From Promicromonospora sp. AC04 (GTDB lineage: Bacteria > Actinomycetota > Actinomycetes > Actinomycetales > Cellulomonadaceae): a stretch of 64,000 nt of DNA. The stretch's first letter is position 1. Each line of letters opens with the position of its first letter. Below the pieces are notes generated by a model. That model saw only the letters and a program-made list of their open reading frames with translations. It ran no database searches and was not told where the DNA came from. The stretch covers positions 806,001 to 870,000 of the forward strand of contig NZ_QBUG01000001.1 in assembly GCF_003058225.1 (NCBI RefSeq), read 5' to 3'. A program made the position numbers and the translations under genes. Of this stretch, positions 18,075 to 26,103 are shown in pieces.

Positions 18075-19105
18075 GCACGCGCGCAGCCCGCAGACCGATA
18101 GTCACCGCTCTCGTGGCGCTCGCCCTCGTCGGCACGACGGCGGCCTGTGCACCGCAGCCCACGACGCAGCTCCTCACGGGCGCCGCAGGGGCGGGCTCGT
18201 CCGCGCAGGAGTCGCTCCAGGACTCGACCGCGAAGTCGGCGCCGCAGGCCGCGGCGGGCGCGGCGGCGGGCACGGCCACCGCCGCCGAGGACTGCAGCGA
18301 CGGGCTGCCGGCCGTCGCGTCGATCGACCCGGGCGGCAGCCCCGAGGTGACGTCCGGCTCCACCATGGCGGCCATCCGGGAGCGCGGCGTGCTCGTGGTG
18401 GGCGTCTCCGCGGACACCCTGCTCATGGGCTCGCGTAACCCCTTCACGGGCAAGATCGAGGGCTTCGACATCGACGTGGCGCGGCAGATCGCCGACGCGA
18501 TCCTGGGCGACCCCGACAAGATCCAGTTCCGCGTCATCACGTCGGGCGACCGCGAGGCCCTCCTGCAGGAGCACGAGGTCGACATAGTGACGCGCGCCTT
18601 CACCATCAACTGCGACCGCTGGGAGAACATCGCGTTCTCCGCGGAGTACTACCACGCGGGCCAGAAGCTGCTGGTGCCCTCGACCTCCGACGTCGCGAGC
18701 ATCGACGACCTGGCCGGGCAGCGCGTCTGCGCGCCAGAGGGCACCACCACCCTGGAGCGCCTCGAGCAGTGGGAGGGTGTCGAGGCGGTCCCCGCGCCGA
18801 CCCACACCACGTGCCTGGTCCTGTTCCAGCAGGGCGCGGTGGACGCCATCACCGGCGACGACACGGTCCTTGCCGGCTTCGCCGCCCAGGACCCGTACGC
18901 CGAGGTCGTGGGCGACGCCGTGAGCGACGAGCCCTACGGCGTCGGCATCCCCGCCGACCAGCCGGACATGGTGCAGTTCGTCAACGGCGTGCTGGCGCAG
19001 ATGATCGCCGGCGGGCAGTGGGAGGAGTCCTACGACCGCTGGCTGGGCGACGCGCTCGGCCCCGCACCCGCCGCACCGCAGCCCGTGTACGGACGGACGC
19101 CGTGA
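18071..19105 (+). CDS. glnH: GlnH-like amino-acid-binding lipoprotein (SBP family 3)
   Basis: 344-aa extracellular lipoprotein with a signal peptide and lipobox TAAC (Cys26). After a low-complexity Ala/Gly linker comes a family 3 binding fold: RERGVLVVGVSADTLLMG, then NPFTGKIEGFDIDVARQIADA, and DIVTRAFTINCDRWENIAFS. The family usually binds polar amino acids. No ABC permease or ATPase is next to it; it sits between glnX and pknG as in mycobacteria, where GlnH binds aspartate, glutamate or asparagine and acts as a sensor rather than an importer. The same role is inferred here. The ATG overlaps the glnX stop and has AGGAG upstream. Confidence 0.88.
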   Translation: MSTRAARRPIVTALVALALVGTTAACAPQPTTQLLTGAAGAGSSAQESLQDSTAKSAPQAAAGAAAGTATAAEDCSDGLPAVASIDPGGSPEVTSGSTMAAIRERGVLVVGVSADTLLMGSRNPFTGKIEGFDIDVARQIADAILGDPDKIQFRVITSGDREALLQEHEVDIVTRAFTINCDRWENIAFSAEYYHAGQKLLVPSTSDVASIDDLAGQRVCAPEGTTTLERLEQWEGVEAVPAPTHTTCLVLFQQGAVDAITGDDTVLAGFAAQDPYAEVVGDAVSDEPYGVGIPADQPDMVQFVNGVLAQMIAGGQWEESYDRWLGDALGPAPAAPQPVYGRTP

Positions 19106-20205
19106 GCAGGGCCCACCGCGCACCGGCGCCGCCCGGCGCCCTGGGGGTGGCGGCCGAGCCGGCCGAGCTCCTGGCCTACCTGACCGACCTGCAGGGCTGG
19201 CTCGACGCGCGCCGCGCCGACCTGGACCGGCTCGACGCGGCGGCCCGCCAGTCCGGCGCGGAAGCGGTCACGGCCGACGTCGTGCTGGCGCTGACCCTGT
19301 GGCAGGCCGTGCGCACCCGCACGGACGAGCTGGTCGAGGTGTGGGACTCCGGCCGGGCCGACGCCGTCGCGCGCGAGCGCATGTCGCAGCTCATCTGGGG
19401 CCGCCTCGGCGGCGACCCCGCCACGTCGCTCCTCTCCCTGGTCGACGCCGCCCGCCTGTGCGACGCCCAGGCCGACCAGCTCGCCACCCGACTGTCCTTC
19501 GACCCGCACGCCGCCGACGTCACCGCCCGCTTCCGGGCGGTCGCGGCGGGCATCGTCCGGGCGGAGGACGCGGCGCTCGCCACCGCCGACACGGAGGACG
19601 ACGCCGCCGTCGCCCGCCTGCGCGACCGCCTGAGCCGCCTCAAGGCCGACGCCGCCCGCGGCGCCGACATCACCGGCCCGCTCGGCGCCCTCGAGGACTC
19701 CATCGCGCGCACCGAGCGGGACCTCATCGTGCACGCGGCCCGGAGCCGGGCGCTCGTCAAGGACCGGGAGCGCGCCGTCGCGCTGCGCACCACCCTGGCG
19801 GACCGGGCCCCGGGGCTGGCGCAGGTCGCCGAACGCTGCCGCCGGGAGATCGCCAACCCGCCGCGGCTCGCGATCCCCGACGTGAGCCGCCTCGGCGACG
19901 TGCCGGCCGAGCACGACCGGCTCACGACGTACGTCCAGCGGCTGGGCGCCGTCGAGCGCGCCATGGAGCGCGTCGAGGACGCCTACACCGCACCCCTGCG
20001 GGAGCGCGCGGAGCTGCGCTACCGCGTCAAGAAGCTGATGACGAAGGCCCAGGGCAACGGGCGGGCGGCGTCGTCCACCGTGAAGGCGGGCGAGGACGAG
20101 GCACGCGAAGCCCTGGACGCCACACCCTGCGACCTGGCCCTGGCACGGCACTTCACCGAGCAGCTCGAGACGCTCGTGCGCGATCTCCCGGAGGGACACC
20201 GATGA
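19102..20205 (+). CDS. Coiled-coil hypothetical protein between glnH and pknG
   Basis: 367-aa soluble protein, GTG start in a GTGA overlap with glnH and stop overlapped by the pknG start, so it is made in step with both. It is almost all helix with long charged heptad-like stretches (for example DDAAVARLRDRLSRLKADAA and HAARSRALVKDRERAVALRT). No enzymatic motif, membrane segment or signal peptide is seen. I do not recognise the family. The mycobacterial glnX-glnH-pknG locus has no gene in this slot as far as I know. A tether or adaptor that holds GlnX and PknG together is one possibility; this is inference from position only. Confidence 0.7.
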   Translation: MSRAHRAPAPPGALGVAAEPAELLAYLTDLQGWLDARRADLDRLDAAARQSGAEAVTADVVLALTLWQAVRTRTDELVEVWDSGRADAVARERMSQLIWGRLGGDPATSLLSLVDAARLCDAQADQLATRLSFDPHAADVTARFRAVAAGIVRAEDAALATADTEDDAAVARLRDRLSRLKADAARGADITGPLGALEDSIARTERDLIVHAARSRALVKDRERAVALRTTLADRAPGLAQVAERCRREIANPPRLAIPDVSRLGDVPAEHDRLTTYVQRLGAVERAMERVEDAYTAPLRERAELRYRVKKLMTKAQGNGRAASSTVKAGEDEAREALDATPCDLALARHFTEQLETLVRDLPEGHR

Positions 20206-22493
20206 CGACACAGGCCTGCGCCGAGCCCGGCTGCACCGGCACCATCGAGGACGGCTACTGCAACGTGTGCGGGGCGCCCGCCGGCGGCAACCCGGCGGGG
20301 GACGCGCTCGCCGAGGTCGCGGCGGCGTGGGCCGACGAGGACCTCGACGCGACGACCGTGCGCGCCTCGGGGTCCCGGCCCGAGGGCATGGCGCAACCCT
20401 CGACCGGACGCACCAGCTCGTCCCGCCTCGCCTCGACGGCCCTGGGCTCCGCGCGGGTGGGGTCCGGCACGTACCAGACGCGCCGGGTCGGCACCGGATC
20501 GACGCGGCTGCGCGGGCACCGCCTCGGCGCGGGCATCACCACGGTGCCGCACACGCCGGTGGCCGACCCGCTGCAGGCCGTCATGGTCACGCCCGAGCTC
20601 GCGGAGAGCAAGCGGTACTGCCCCACGTGCGGGCAGCCGGTGGGCCGCGCCAGGGACGGCGTCCCCGGCCGCATCGCCGGGTTCTGCGGGCACTGCGGCG
20701 CGCGGTACGACTTCGCCCCCGCGCTCAAGGCGGGCGACCTCGTCGCGCGGCAGTACGAGGTGGTGGGCTGCCTCGCCCACGGTGGCCTCGGCTGGATCTA
20801 CCTGGCGCGCGACCGCAACGTCAGCGGCCGCTGGGTGGTCCTCAAGGGCCTGCTCAACGCGGGCGACAAGGAGGCGTACGAGGCCGCGGTCGCCGAGCGC
20901 CAGTTCCTCGCCGAGGTCGAGCACCCGCTGATCGTCGAGATCTTCAACTTCGTGCTCCACGAGGGCCTGGGCTACACGGTCATGGAGTTCGTGGGCGGCA
21001 AGTCGCTCAAGGACGTGCTCAAGGACCGCAGGGAGCAGGACGGAGGGCAGCCCCGGCCGCTGCCCGTCGACCAGGCGATCGCGTACATCCTCGAGGTGCT
21101 GCCTGCGTTCAGCTACCTGCACGACCACGAGCTGCTGTACTGCGACTTCAAGCCGGACAACATCATCGCCCAGGGCGACGGCGTCAAGCTGATCGACATG
21201 GGCGGCGTGCGCCGCGTCGCCGACCTGACGTCCGCGATCTACGGCACCGTCGGCTACCAGGCGCCGGAGGTGCCCGAGATCGGGCCGTCCGTGGCGTCCG
21301 ACATCTTCACGCTCGGCCGCACCCTGGCCTCCCTCGTGCTGGACTTCCGCGGCAACACCACGGTGTACCAGGCGTCCTTCCCGCCGGTCTCCGACACACC
21401 CGTCTTCCAGAAGTACGACTCGTTCTACCGCTGGCTCGCCAAGGCGTGCGCCCCCGCGCCCGCCGACCGGTTCGCCTCGGTCGACGAGGCCCGCGTCCAG
21501 CTCCTGGGCGTGCTGCGCGAGGTGGTCGCCACCGACAAGGGCCCCGGGTACACCGCCACGACGTCGGCCGAGTCCGTCCTGTTCGGCGTGCCGCCCCTCG
21601 ACGGCGCCGAGGGTGCCCTGAGCTGGCACGACCTGCCCCTCCTCAAGGTGGACTCCACCGACCCGATGGCGTCCTGGCTGGCCGGCGTGAACGTCGCCGA
21701 CCCCGTCGCGCGGATCGCGGCGCTCGCCGGCGCCCCCGAGGCCACCGTGGAGGTCCGGCTGGCCCTGGCGCGCGCAGCGATCGAGGCCGGGGACACCGCC
21801 CTGCTGCGCAGCACGGTGGGGCAGATCCTCGAGCACGACCCGTGGGAGTGGCGCGCCGCCTGGATGGAGGGCCTCGGGCACTTCTCGGCGGGCAACCCCG
21901 CCGCGGCCCGCGCGTCGTTCAACGCCGTCTACGGGCAGGTGCCCGGTGAGCCGGCGCCGAAGCTCGCGCTCGCCACGGCCTGCGAGGTCTCCGGCGAGCC
22001 CGGCGTGGCGGAGCAGCTGTACGGCATCATCGCGCGGGCCGACGCCAACTACACCGGCGCCGCCGCGTTCGGCCTCGCCCGCGTACGGTCCGCCGGCGGC
22101 GCGCTCGACGGCGCCCTCGACGCCCTCGACCTGGTGGGCCCCACCCGCGGGTCCTTCCCGGACGCCCGCCTGCAGAGGGCCCGGCTCCTCGTCTCGGCGC
22201 ACCGCAGCCTGCTCGACCTGTCCGACGCCGTCGCCGGGCTCGACGCCGCCCACGTCCCCGACCGGCCCAAGGCGGAGGTCACCGTCGACGCCCTCGACGC
22301 CGCGCTCGACCTGGTCATGACCGACGGCCCCGACCAGAGCCTGCGGGTGGCCGGGGCAGAGGCCGACGAGCCCGCGCTGCGGGACCGCCTCGAGCTCGCC
22401 CTGCGCAACCTCGCCCACCTCACGGACGACCGCTCGGAGCGCGTGGCGCTCGTCGACCGGGCAAACTCCGTACGGCGGTGGACCATGCGATGA
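20202..22493 (+). CDS. pknG: Serine/threonine protein kinase PknG
   Basis: 763-aa soluble kinase. Domains in order: an extra zinc ribbon (Cys6, Cys11, Cys20, Cys23), a Thr/Ser-rich disordered stretch (48-105, with DATTVRAS at 49-56), the PknG rubredoxin-like site (Cys140/Cys143 and Cys162/Cys165), kinase domain about 180-450, and a C-terminal TPR-like region. Kinase residues: Gly loop AHGGLGWIYLA, Lys215, catalytic loop YCDFKPDN (Asp315, Lys317, Asn320) and DMG (Asp332) for DFG. There is no transmembrane helix, as in other PknGs. In mycobacteria and corynebacteria PknG phosphorylates the FHA protein GarA/OdhI and so controls 2-oxoglutarate flux. Its start is coupled to the preceding gene (ATGA). 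The N-terminal zinc ribbon is shared with the phosphatase and FHA proteins downstream. Confidence 0.93.
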   Translation: MTTQACAEPGCTGTIEDGYCNVCGAPAGGNPAGDALAEVAAAWADEDLDATTVRASGSRPEGMAQPSTGRTSSSRLASTALGSARVGSGTYQTRRVGTGSTRLRGHRLGAGITTVPHTPVADPLQAVMVTPELAESKRYCPTCGQPVGRARDGVPGRIAGFCGHCGARYDFAPALKAGDLVARQYEVVGCLAHGGLGWIYLARDRNVSGRWVVLKGLLNAGDKEAYEAAVAERQFLAEVEHPLIVEIFNFVLHEGLGYTVMEFVGGKSLKDVLKDRREQDGGQPRPLPVDQAIAYILEVLPAFSYLHDHELLYCDFKPDNIIAQGDGVKLIDMGGVRRVADLTSAIYGTVGYQAPEVPEIGPSVASDIFTLGRTLASLVLDFRGNTTVYQASFPPVSDTPVFQKYDSFYRWLAKACAPAPADRFASVDEARVQLLGVLREVVATDKGPGYTATTSAESVLFGVPPLDGAEGALSWHDLPLLKVDSTDPMASWLAGVNVADPVARIAALAGAPEATVEVRLALARAAIEAGDTALLRSTVGQILEHDPWEWRAAWMEGLGHFSAGNPAAARASFNAVYGQVPGEPAPKLALATACEVSGEPGVAEQLYGIIARADANYTGAAAFGLARVRSAGGALDGALDALDLVGPTRGSFPDARLQRARLLVSAHRSLLDLSDAVAGLDAAHVPDRPKAEVTVDALDAALDLVMTDGPDQSLRVAGAEADEPALRDRLELALRNLAHLTDDRSERVALVDRANSVRRWTMR

Positions 22494-22600
22494 GCGATCC
22501 ACCGGACCGGAACCAGCGCGACAGAACCGCTGAACGGTGACCCGCTGAACCACAGTCGCGGGGCGCGAGCCCTGACGAACGCAAGGAGACCGACCCAGAC

Positions 22601-23719
22601 ATGAGTGCCGACGACAGTGTCCTCGTCCGCTGTCCCAGCTGCGGAGAGAACGCGCCGCCACGCGCCAGGTTCTGCGAGAACTGCGGCACCCCGCTGGGCG
22701 CTGGCGAAGCGGACCCGACGGCTCCCTCCGAGGTGACTCTGGATGCGGCTCCCACCGTGCTGGACCTCGACCCCTCGACGGGCGAGGCCTCGGCGCGGCG
22801 GCCCTGCGCCGCCTGCGGCGGCACCATCGCCGACGACGGGTACTGCGCCGAGTGCGGCGCCCCCGGCCAGTCCGAGCGCGACCACTTCGAGGAGCGCCCG
22901 GCCGGCTGGGTCGCCGGCGTCTGCGACCGGGGTGTGCGGCACGCCCGCAACGAGGACGCGATGGCGCTCGCCGCGAGCGGCACCTTCGCCGCCCTCGTCG
23001 TGTGCGACGGCGTGTCGAGCGCACCGGACTCCGACGTCGCCTCGCTCGCCGCTAGCCGGGCCGCACGCGACGTGCTCCTGGCCTACGGGCCCGAGGGATC
23101 GAGCCCGGTGGAGGGCGCTACCAGCCGCCGCATCGCCGGCTGGACCGACGCCATGGTCGCCGCGTCCCGCGCGGCGGGCCAGGCCGTGCGGGGCGCCGCT
23201 GAGCAGCTCGCCGCGACGAAGGGGACGAACGTGGCGGAGGACCCGCCGTCGTGCACCTTCGTGGCCGCCGTGGTGGACCACGACCTGGTCGTCGCCGGCT
23301 GGCTTGGCGACTCCCGCGTGTACTGGCTGCCCGACGCCGGTCCGGCCGAGCAGCTCAGCGTCGACGACTCGTGGGCGCAGGAGATGATCGCGGCGGGCGT
23401 ACCGCGTGCCCAGGCCGAGACGTCGCCCCAGGCGCACGCCATCACCCGGTGGCTCGGCCCCGACGCCCCGGACACCGACGCGCGCTGCGCGGCGACAGTC
23501 CCGTCCGAGCCGGGCTGGCTGCTGGTCTGCTCCGACGGCCTGTGGAACTACTGCTCCGACGCGCACGAGATGGGCGACCTCGTGCGGCGGTTCGCCGCCT
23601 CCGGCGACCCGCACACCGCGTCCGCGGCGCTCGTCCGCTGGGCCAACGCACAGGGCGGGCGGGACAACATCACCGCCGCGCTGGCCCGTGTCGCCACGAC
23701 TGTCACCGAGCAGCGCTAG
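22601..23719 (+). CDS. PP2C-type Ser/Thr phosphatase with two zinc ribbons
   Basis: 372-aa metal-dependent phosphatase that would reverse PknG phosphorylation. Two zinc ribbons come first (Cys11/14/25/28 and Cys69/72/82/85), then the PP2C domain from about residue 100: RHARNEDA (115-122), VCDGVSS with Asp136, GDSRVYW, SDGLWNY and GRDNIT. All metal-binding aspartates expected for the family are present. A short linker between the ribbons holds APTVLDLDP, a possible phosphothreonine site. The gene lies 107 bp after pknG, the largest gap in the operon; AAGGAG is present but sits rather far (13 nt) from the ATG. The second ribbon (DDGYCAECGAP) closely resembles that at the PknG N-terminus (EDGYCNVCGAP). 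Confidence 0.92.
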   Translation: MSADDSVLVRCPSCGENAPPRARFCENCGTPLGAGEADPTAPSEVTLDAAPTVLDLDPSTGEASARRPCAACGGTIADDGYCAECGAPGQSERDHFEERPAGWVAGVCDRGVRHARNEDAMALAASGTFAALVVCDGVSSAPDSDVASLAASRAARDVLLAYGPEGSSPVEGATSRRIAGWTDAMVAASRAAGQAVRGAAEQLAATKGTNVAEDPPSCTFVAAVVDHDLVVAGWLGDSRVYWLPDAGPAEQLSVDDSWAQEMIAAGVPRAQAETSPQAHAITRWLGPDAPDTDARCAATVPSEPGWLLVCSDGLWNYCSDAHEMGDLVRRFAASGDPHTASAALVRWANAQGGRDNITAALARVATTVTEQR

Positions 23720-23744
23720 CCTGCCGTTACCGAGAGGAGCCACC

Positions 23745-25064
23745 GTGGCCGAGTTCTCCGCCGAGGTCTTTCAGAACGAGTTCCTGTCCGACGGCGCCAC
23801 CGACGTGCACGCCATCGTGTCCGTGACCTGCGCCGGCGCCGGGGCGGCCGGGGCCGTCGGCGTCACCGCGGGCGCGAGCGCCACCACCGACGCCGTCGGC
23901 GCGGGACAGGTCGCCGAGATCGTCGCCGTCGACACGTCCGGATCGATGCAGGGCCGAAACATGGAGGCCGCCAAGCACGCCGCCGCCGTGGCGGTGGACC
24001 AGATCCCGGACGGCACGCTGTTCGCGATCATCGGCGGCTCGCACGTGGCCACCCGGATCTTCCCCTACCCCAACGCCCGGGTGCCGATGGTGGCCATGGA
24101 GCCGGGCGCCCGCAACGAGGCCAAGCGCGCCATCTCCACGATGTCGGCCAGCGGCGGCACGGCCATCTCGACGTGGCTGCGGCTCGCCGATGACCTGTTC
24201 GCCACGGTCCCGGCGGCGCAGAAGCACCTGATCCTGCTGACCGACGGCAAGAACGAGTCCGAGCCGTCGATGCACCTGGACCGGATGATCGCCGACGTCA
24301 CGGGCCACTTCCAGTGCGACGCCCGCGGCGTGGGCGACCGCTGGGTGGTCGAGGAGCTGCGCAAGATCTCGACGGCGCTGCTGGGCACCGTCGACCTCAT
24401 CGCGCGCCCGGAGGACATCGCCGAGGACTTCGCGGCCCTGGTGCGCAAGTCCATGGCGCGCGGCGTCGCCTCGGTGGACCTGCGGGTGTGGGCGCCACAG
24501 GGGTCGCAGGTCCTGTTCGTCAAGCAGGTGGCCCCCGAGGTCGACGACCTCACGGGCCGGCGCACCGAGGTGAACCCGCTGACCAGCGCGTACCCCACCG
24601 GCGCTTGGGCCGACGAGACCCGCGACTACCACGTGGCGGTCCGCGTGGCGTCGAAGCCCGTGGGCTCGGAGCAGCTCGCGGCGCGGGTGCAGGTAGCGGT
24701 GGGCGGCGAGGTGCAGGCGTCGGGCCTGGTCAAGGCCAAGTGGTCGGACGACTCCACGCTCACCGCGCGGATCAGCCCCGAGGTGGCGCACTACACGGGC
24801 CAGGCGGAGCTCGCCTCGGCCATCCAGGAGGGCCTGGCCGCGAAGGCTTCGGGCGACGAGGCGACGGCGACCGTGAAGCTCGGCCGCGCCGTGCAGCTCG
24901 CCGCCGAGACCGGCAACGAGGAGGCCACCTCGCGCCTGCGCAAGATCGTGGAGGTGGAGAACGAGGAGGAGGGCACCGTGCGGCTCAAGCGGAACACCGC
25001 CAAGCTGGACGAGATGGCACTCGACACAGCATCGACCAAGACCACCCGGGTACGGCGCGCATGA
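23745..25064 (+). CDS. von Willebrand factor A (VWA) domain protein
   Basis: 439-aa cytosolic protein, GTG start with GAGAGGAG 6 nt away. The VWA domain spans about 55-240 with an intact metal site: DTSGS (Asp63, Ser65, Ser67), the GGTAIS threonine and LTDGKNES. A beta-rich segment follows (about 260-370), then a helical part and a basic, Thr-rich tail ending TASTKTTRVRRA. VWA proteins of this sort act as metal-dependent scaffolds, often with AAA+ ATPases such as MoxR types; here the CbxX-type AAA+ is in the same operon. The Thr-rich tail is a candidate PknG target and FHA ligand (inference). It follows the phosphatase gene by 25 bp and overlaps the FHA gene (ATGA). Confidence 0.9.
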   Translation: MAEFSAEVFQNEFLSDGATDVHAIVSVTCAGAGAAGAVGVTAGASATTDAVGAGQVAEIVAVDTSGSMQGRNMEAAKHAAAVAVDQIPDGTLFAIIGGSHVATRIFPYPNARVPMVAMEPGARNEAKRAISTMSASGGTAISTWLRLADDLFATVPAAQKHLILLTDGKNESEPSMHLDRMIADVTGHFQCDARGVGDRWVVEELRKISTALLGTVDLIARPEDIAEDFAALVRKSMARGVASVDLRVWAPQGSQVLFVKQVAPEVDDLTGRRTEVNPLTSAYPTGAWADETRDYHVAVRVASKPVGSEQLAARVQVAVGGEVQASGLVKAKWSDDSTLTARISPEVAHYTGQAELASAIQEGLAAKASGDEATATVKLGRAVQLAAETGNEEATSRLRKIVEVENEEEGTVRLKRNTAKLDEMALDTASTKTTRVRRA

Positions 25065-26014
25065 CCGTCGTCTGCCCGGAGGGGCATACCAGCGAGTCCA
25101 CGGACTACTGCGACGTGTGTGGCACGCCGATCCCGGCCGGCGCCGGGACGGCCGCGGAGCCTGCGCAGTCGGGGACCGGCGGTCCGGGCGGCGGCGCCGG
25201 CGCAGGGGGCGAGCCTGCCGCGACCCCGGCCGGTAGCCCCGTGACCTGCCCGAACTGCGGTGACCTGTCCCCCGCCGGCTCCCTGTTCTGCGAGAACTGC
25301 GGGTACGACTTCACGACCGGCACGACGGCCCCGCCGCCACCGCCCCCTTCCCCGGCGTCCGGTCTGGACCTGGGGGACCTGGGCGCGACGCAGCCCGCGG
25401 GCGGTTCGGCACAGGGGCCTTGGGCGCCGTCGTCGGGCACACCGGCGCAGGGTTCGCCTGCGCAGGGCGCGGGTCCCGCCGAGCCGTCCGGGTCTGTCCA
25501 GCAGTCCGGGTCCGCCCAACAGGCAGGCGGGCCGACGGCGGCGCCGCCGTCGGCCGCCACGCCAGCGCCGTCGGAGGGCGGCGGGCTCGCCGCGCCGCCC
25601 GTCCCGGGCGACGACGCCTGGGTGGCGGAGATCTGGGTGGACCCCGACTGGTACGCGCACGAGCGGCCCGAGGACCCGATGCCGTCGGCGGGCCTGCCCG
25701 GCCTGGTCACGCTGCGGCAGCGCAGCCTCCTGGTGGGGCGGCCGTCGAGGTCGCGCGGAATCCGGCCGGACGTCGACTGCGGCAGCGACCCCGGGGTGTC
25801 CCGGCGCCACTGCCAGCTGACCACGGACGGGCAGCGCTGGTGGGTGGAGGACCTGGGCTCGTCGAACGGGACCTTCGTCGCGGCCGCGGGCGATCCCCTG
25901 CCGGACACCCCGCTGACGCAGGGCGTGCGCCGGGAGATCGAGGAGAACGACCGGGTCTTCGTCGGCGCGTGGACGCGCTTGGTGATCCGAAAGGCGCTCC
26001 CGGGCGAGGCGTGA
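25061..26014 (+). CDS. Zinc-ribbon FHA-domain protein, possible GarA/OdhI counterpart
   Basis: 317-aa protein. Two zinc ribbons (CPEGHTSESTDYCDVCG near residue 5 and CPNCGDLSPAGSLFCENCG near residue 63) are followed by a Pro/Gly/Gln-rich disordered linker (about 85-185) and a C-terminal FHA domain (about 215-317). The phosphothreonine-binding residues are complete: GRP, SRRH and SSNGT. GarA/OdhI, the known PknG substrates, are short FHA proteins with an ETTS phospho-motif in front; no such motif is evident here, so the mode may differ. It is the last gene of the operon and overlaps the VWA gene. A 25-bp-arm hairpin overlaps its stop codon. Confidence 0.9.
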   Translation: MTVVCPEGHTSESTDYCDVCGTPIPAGAGTAAEPAQSGTGGPGGGAGAGGEPAATPAGSPVTCPNCGDLSPAGSLFCENCGYDFTTGTTAPPPPPPSPASGLDLGDLGATQPAGGSAQGPWAPSSGTPAQGSPAQGAGPAEPSGSVQQSGSAQQAGGPTAAPPSAATPAPSEGGGLAAPPVPGDDAWVAEIWVDPDWYAHERPEDPMPSAGLPGLVTLRQRSLLVGRPSRSRGIRPDVDCGSDPGVSRRHCQLTTDGQRWWVEDLGSSNGTFVAAAGDPLPDTPLTQGVRREIEENDRVFVGAWTRLVIRKALPGEA

Positions 26015-26068
26015 GTGCGGGATTCTCGCCCGGTCGGACCGTCCCGACCGGGCGAGAGTCCCGCACTC
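26013..26068. terminator. 25-bp-arm hairpin ending the PknG operon
   Basis: Arms 26013-26037 and 26044-26068 are complementary over 25 bp with one G-T type mismatch and a 6-nt loop. It begins inside the FHA stop codon and lies between converging genes. No T-run follows, so it may work as a bidirectional structural terminator or RNA stabiliser. Confidence 0.75.
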
Positions 26069-26103
26069 AGCCCAGGGGTCGGTGCCTGGGTGGCGTCGGC
26101 CGC

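Noticed and set aside
20019-23024. A reading frame of about 1000 codons on the minus strand opposite pknG
   Set aside because: It mirrors the pknG and neighbouring frames, has long Arg/Gly-rich stretches and no domain. High-GC genes commonly leave such open antisense frames.
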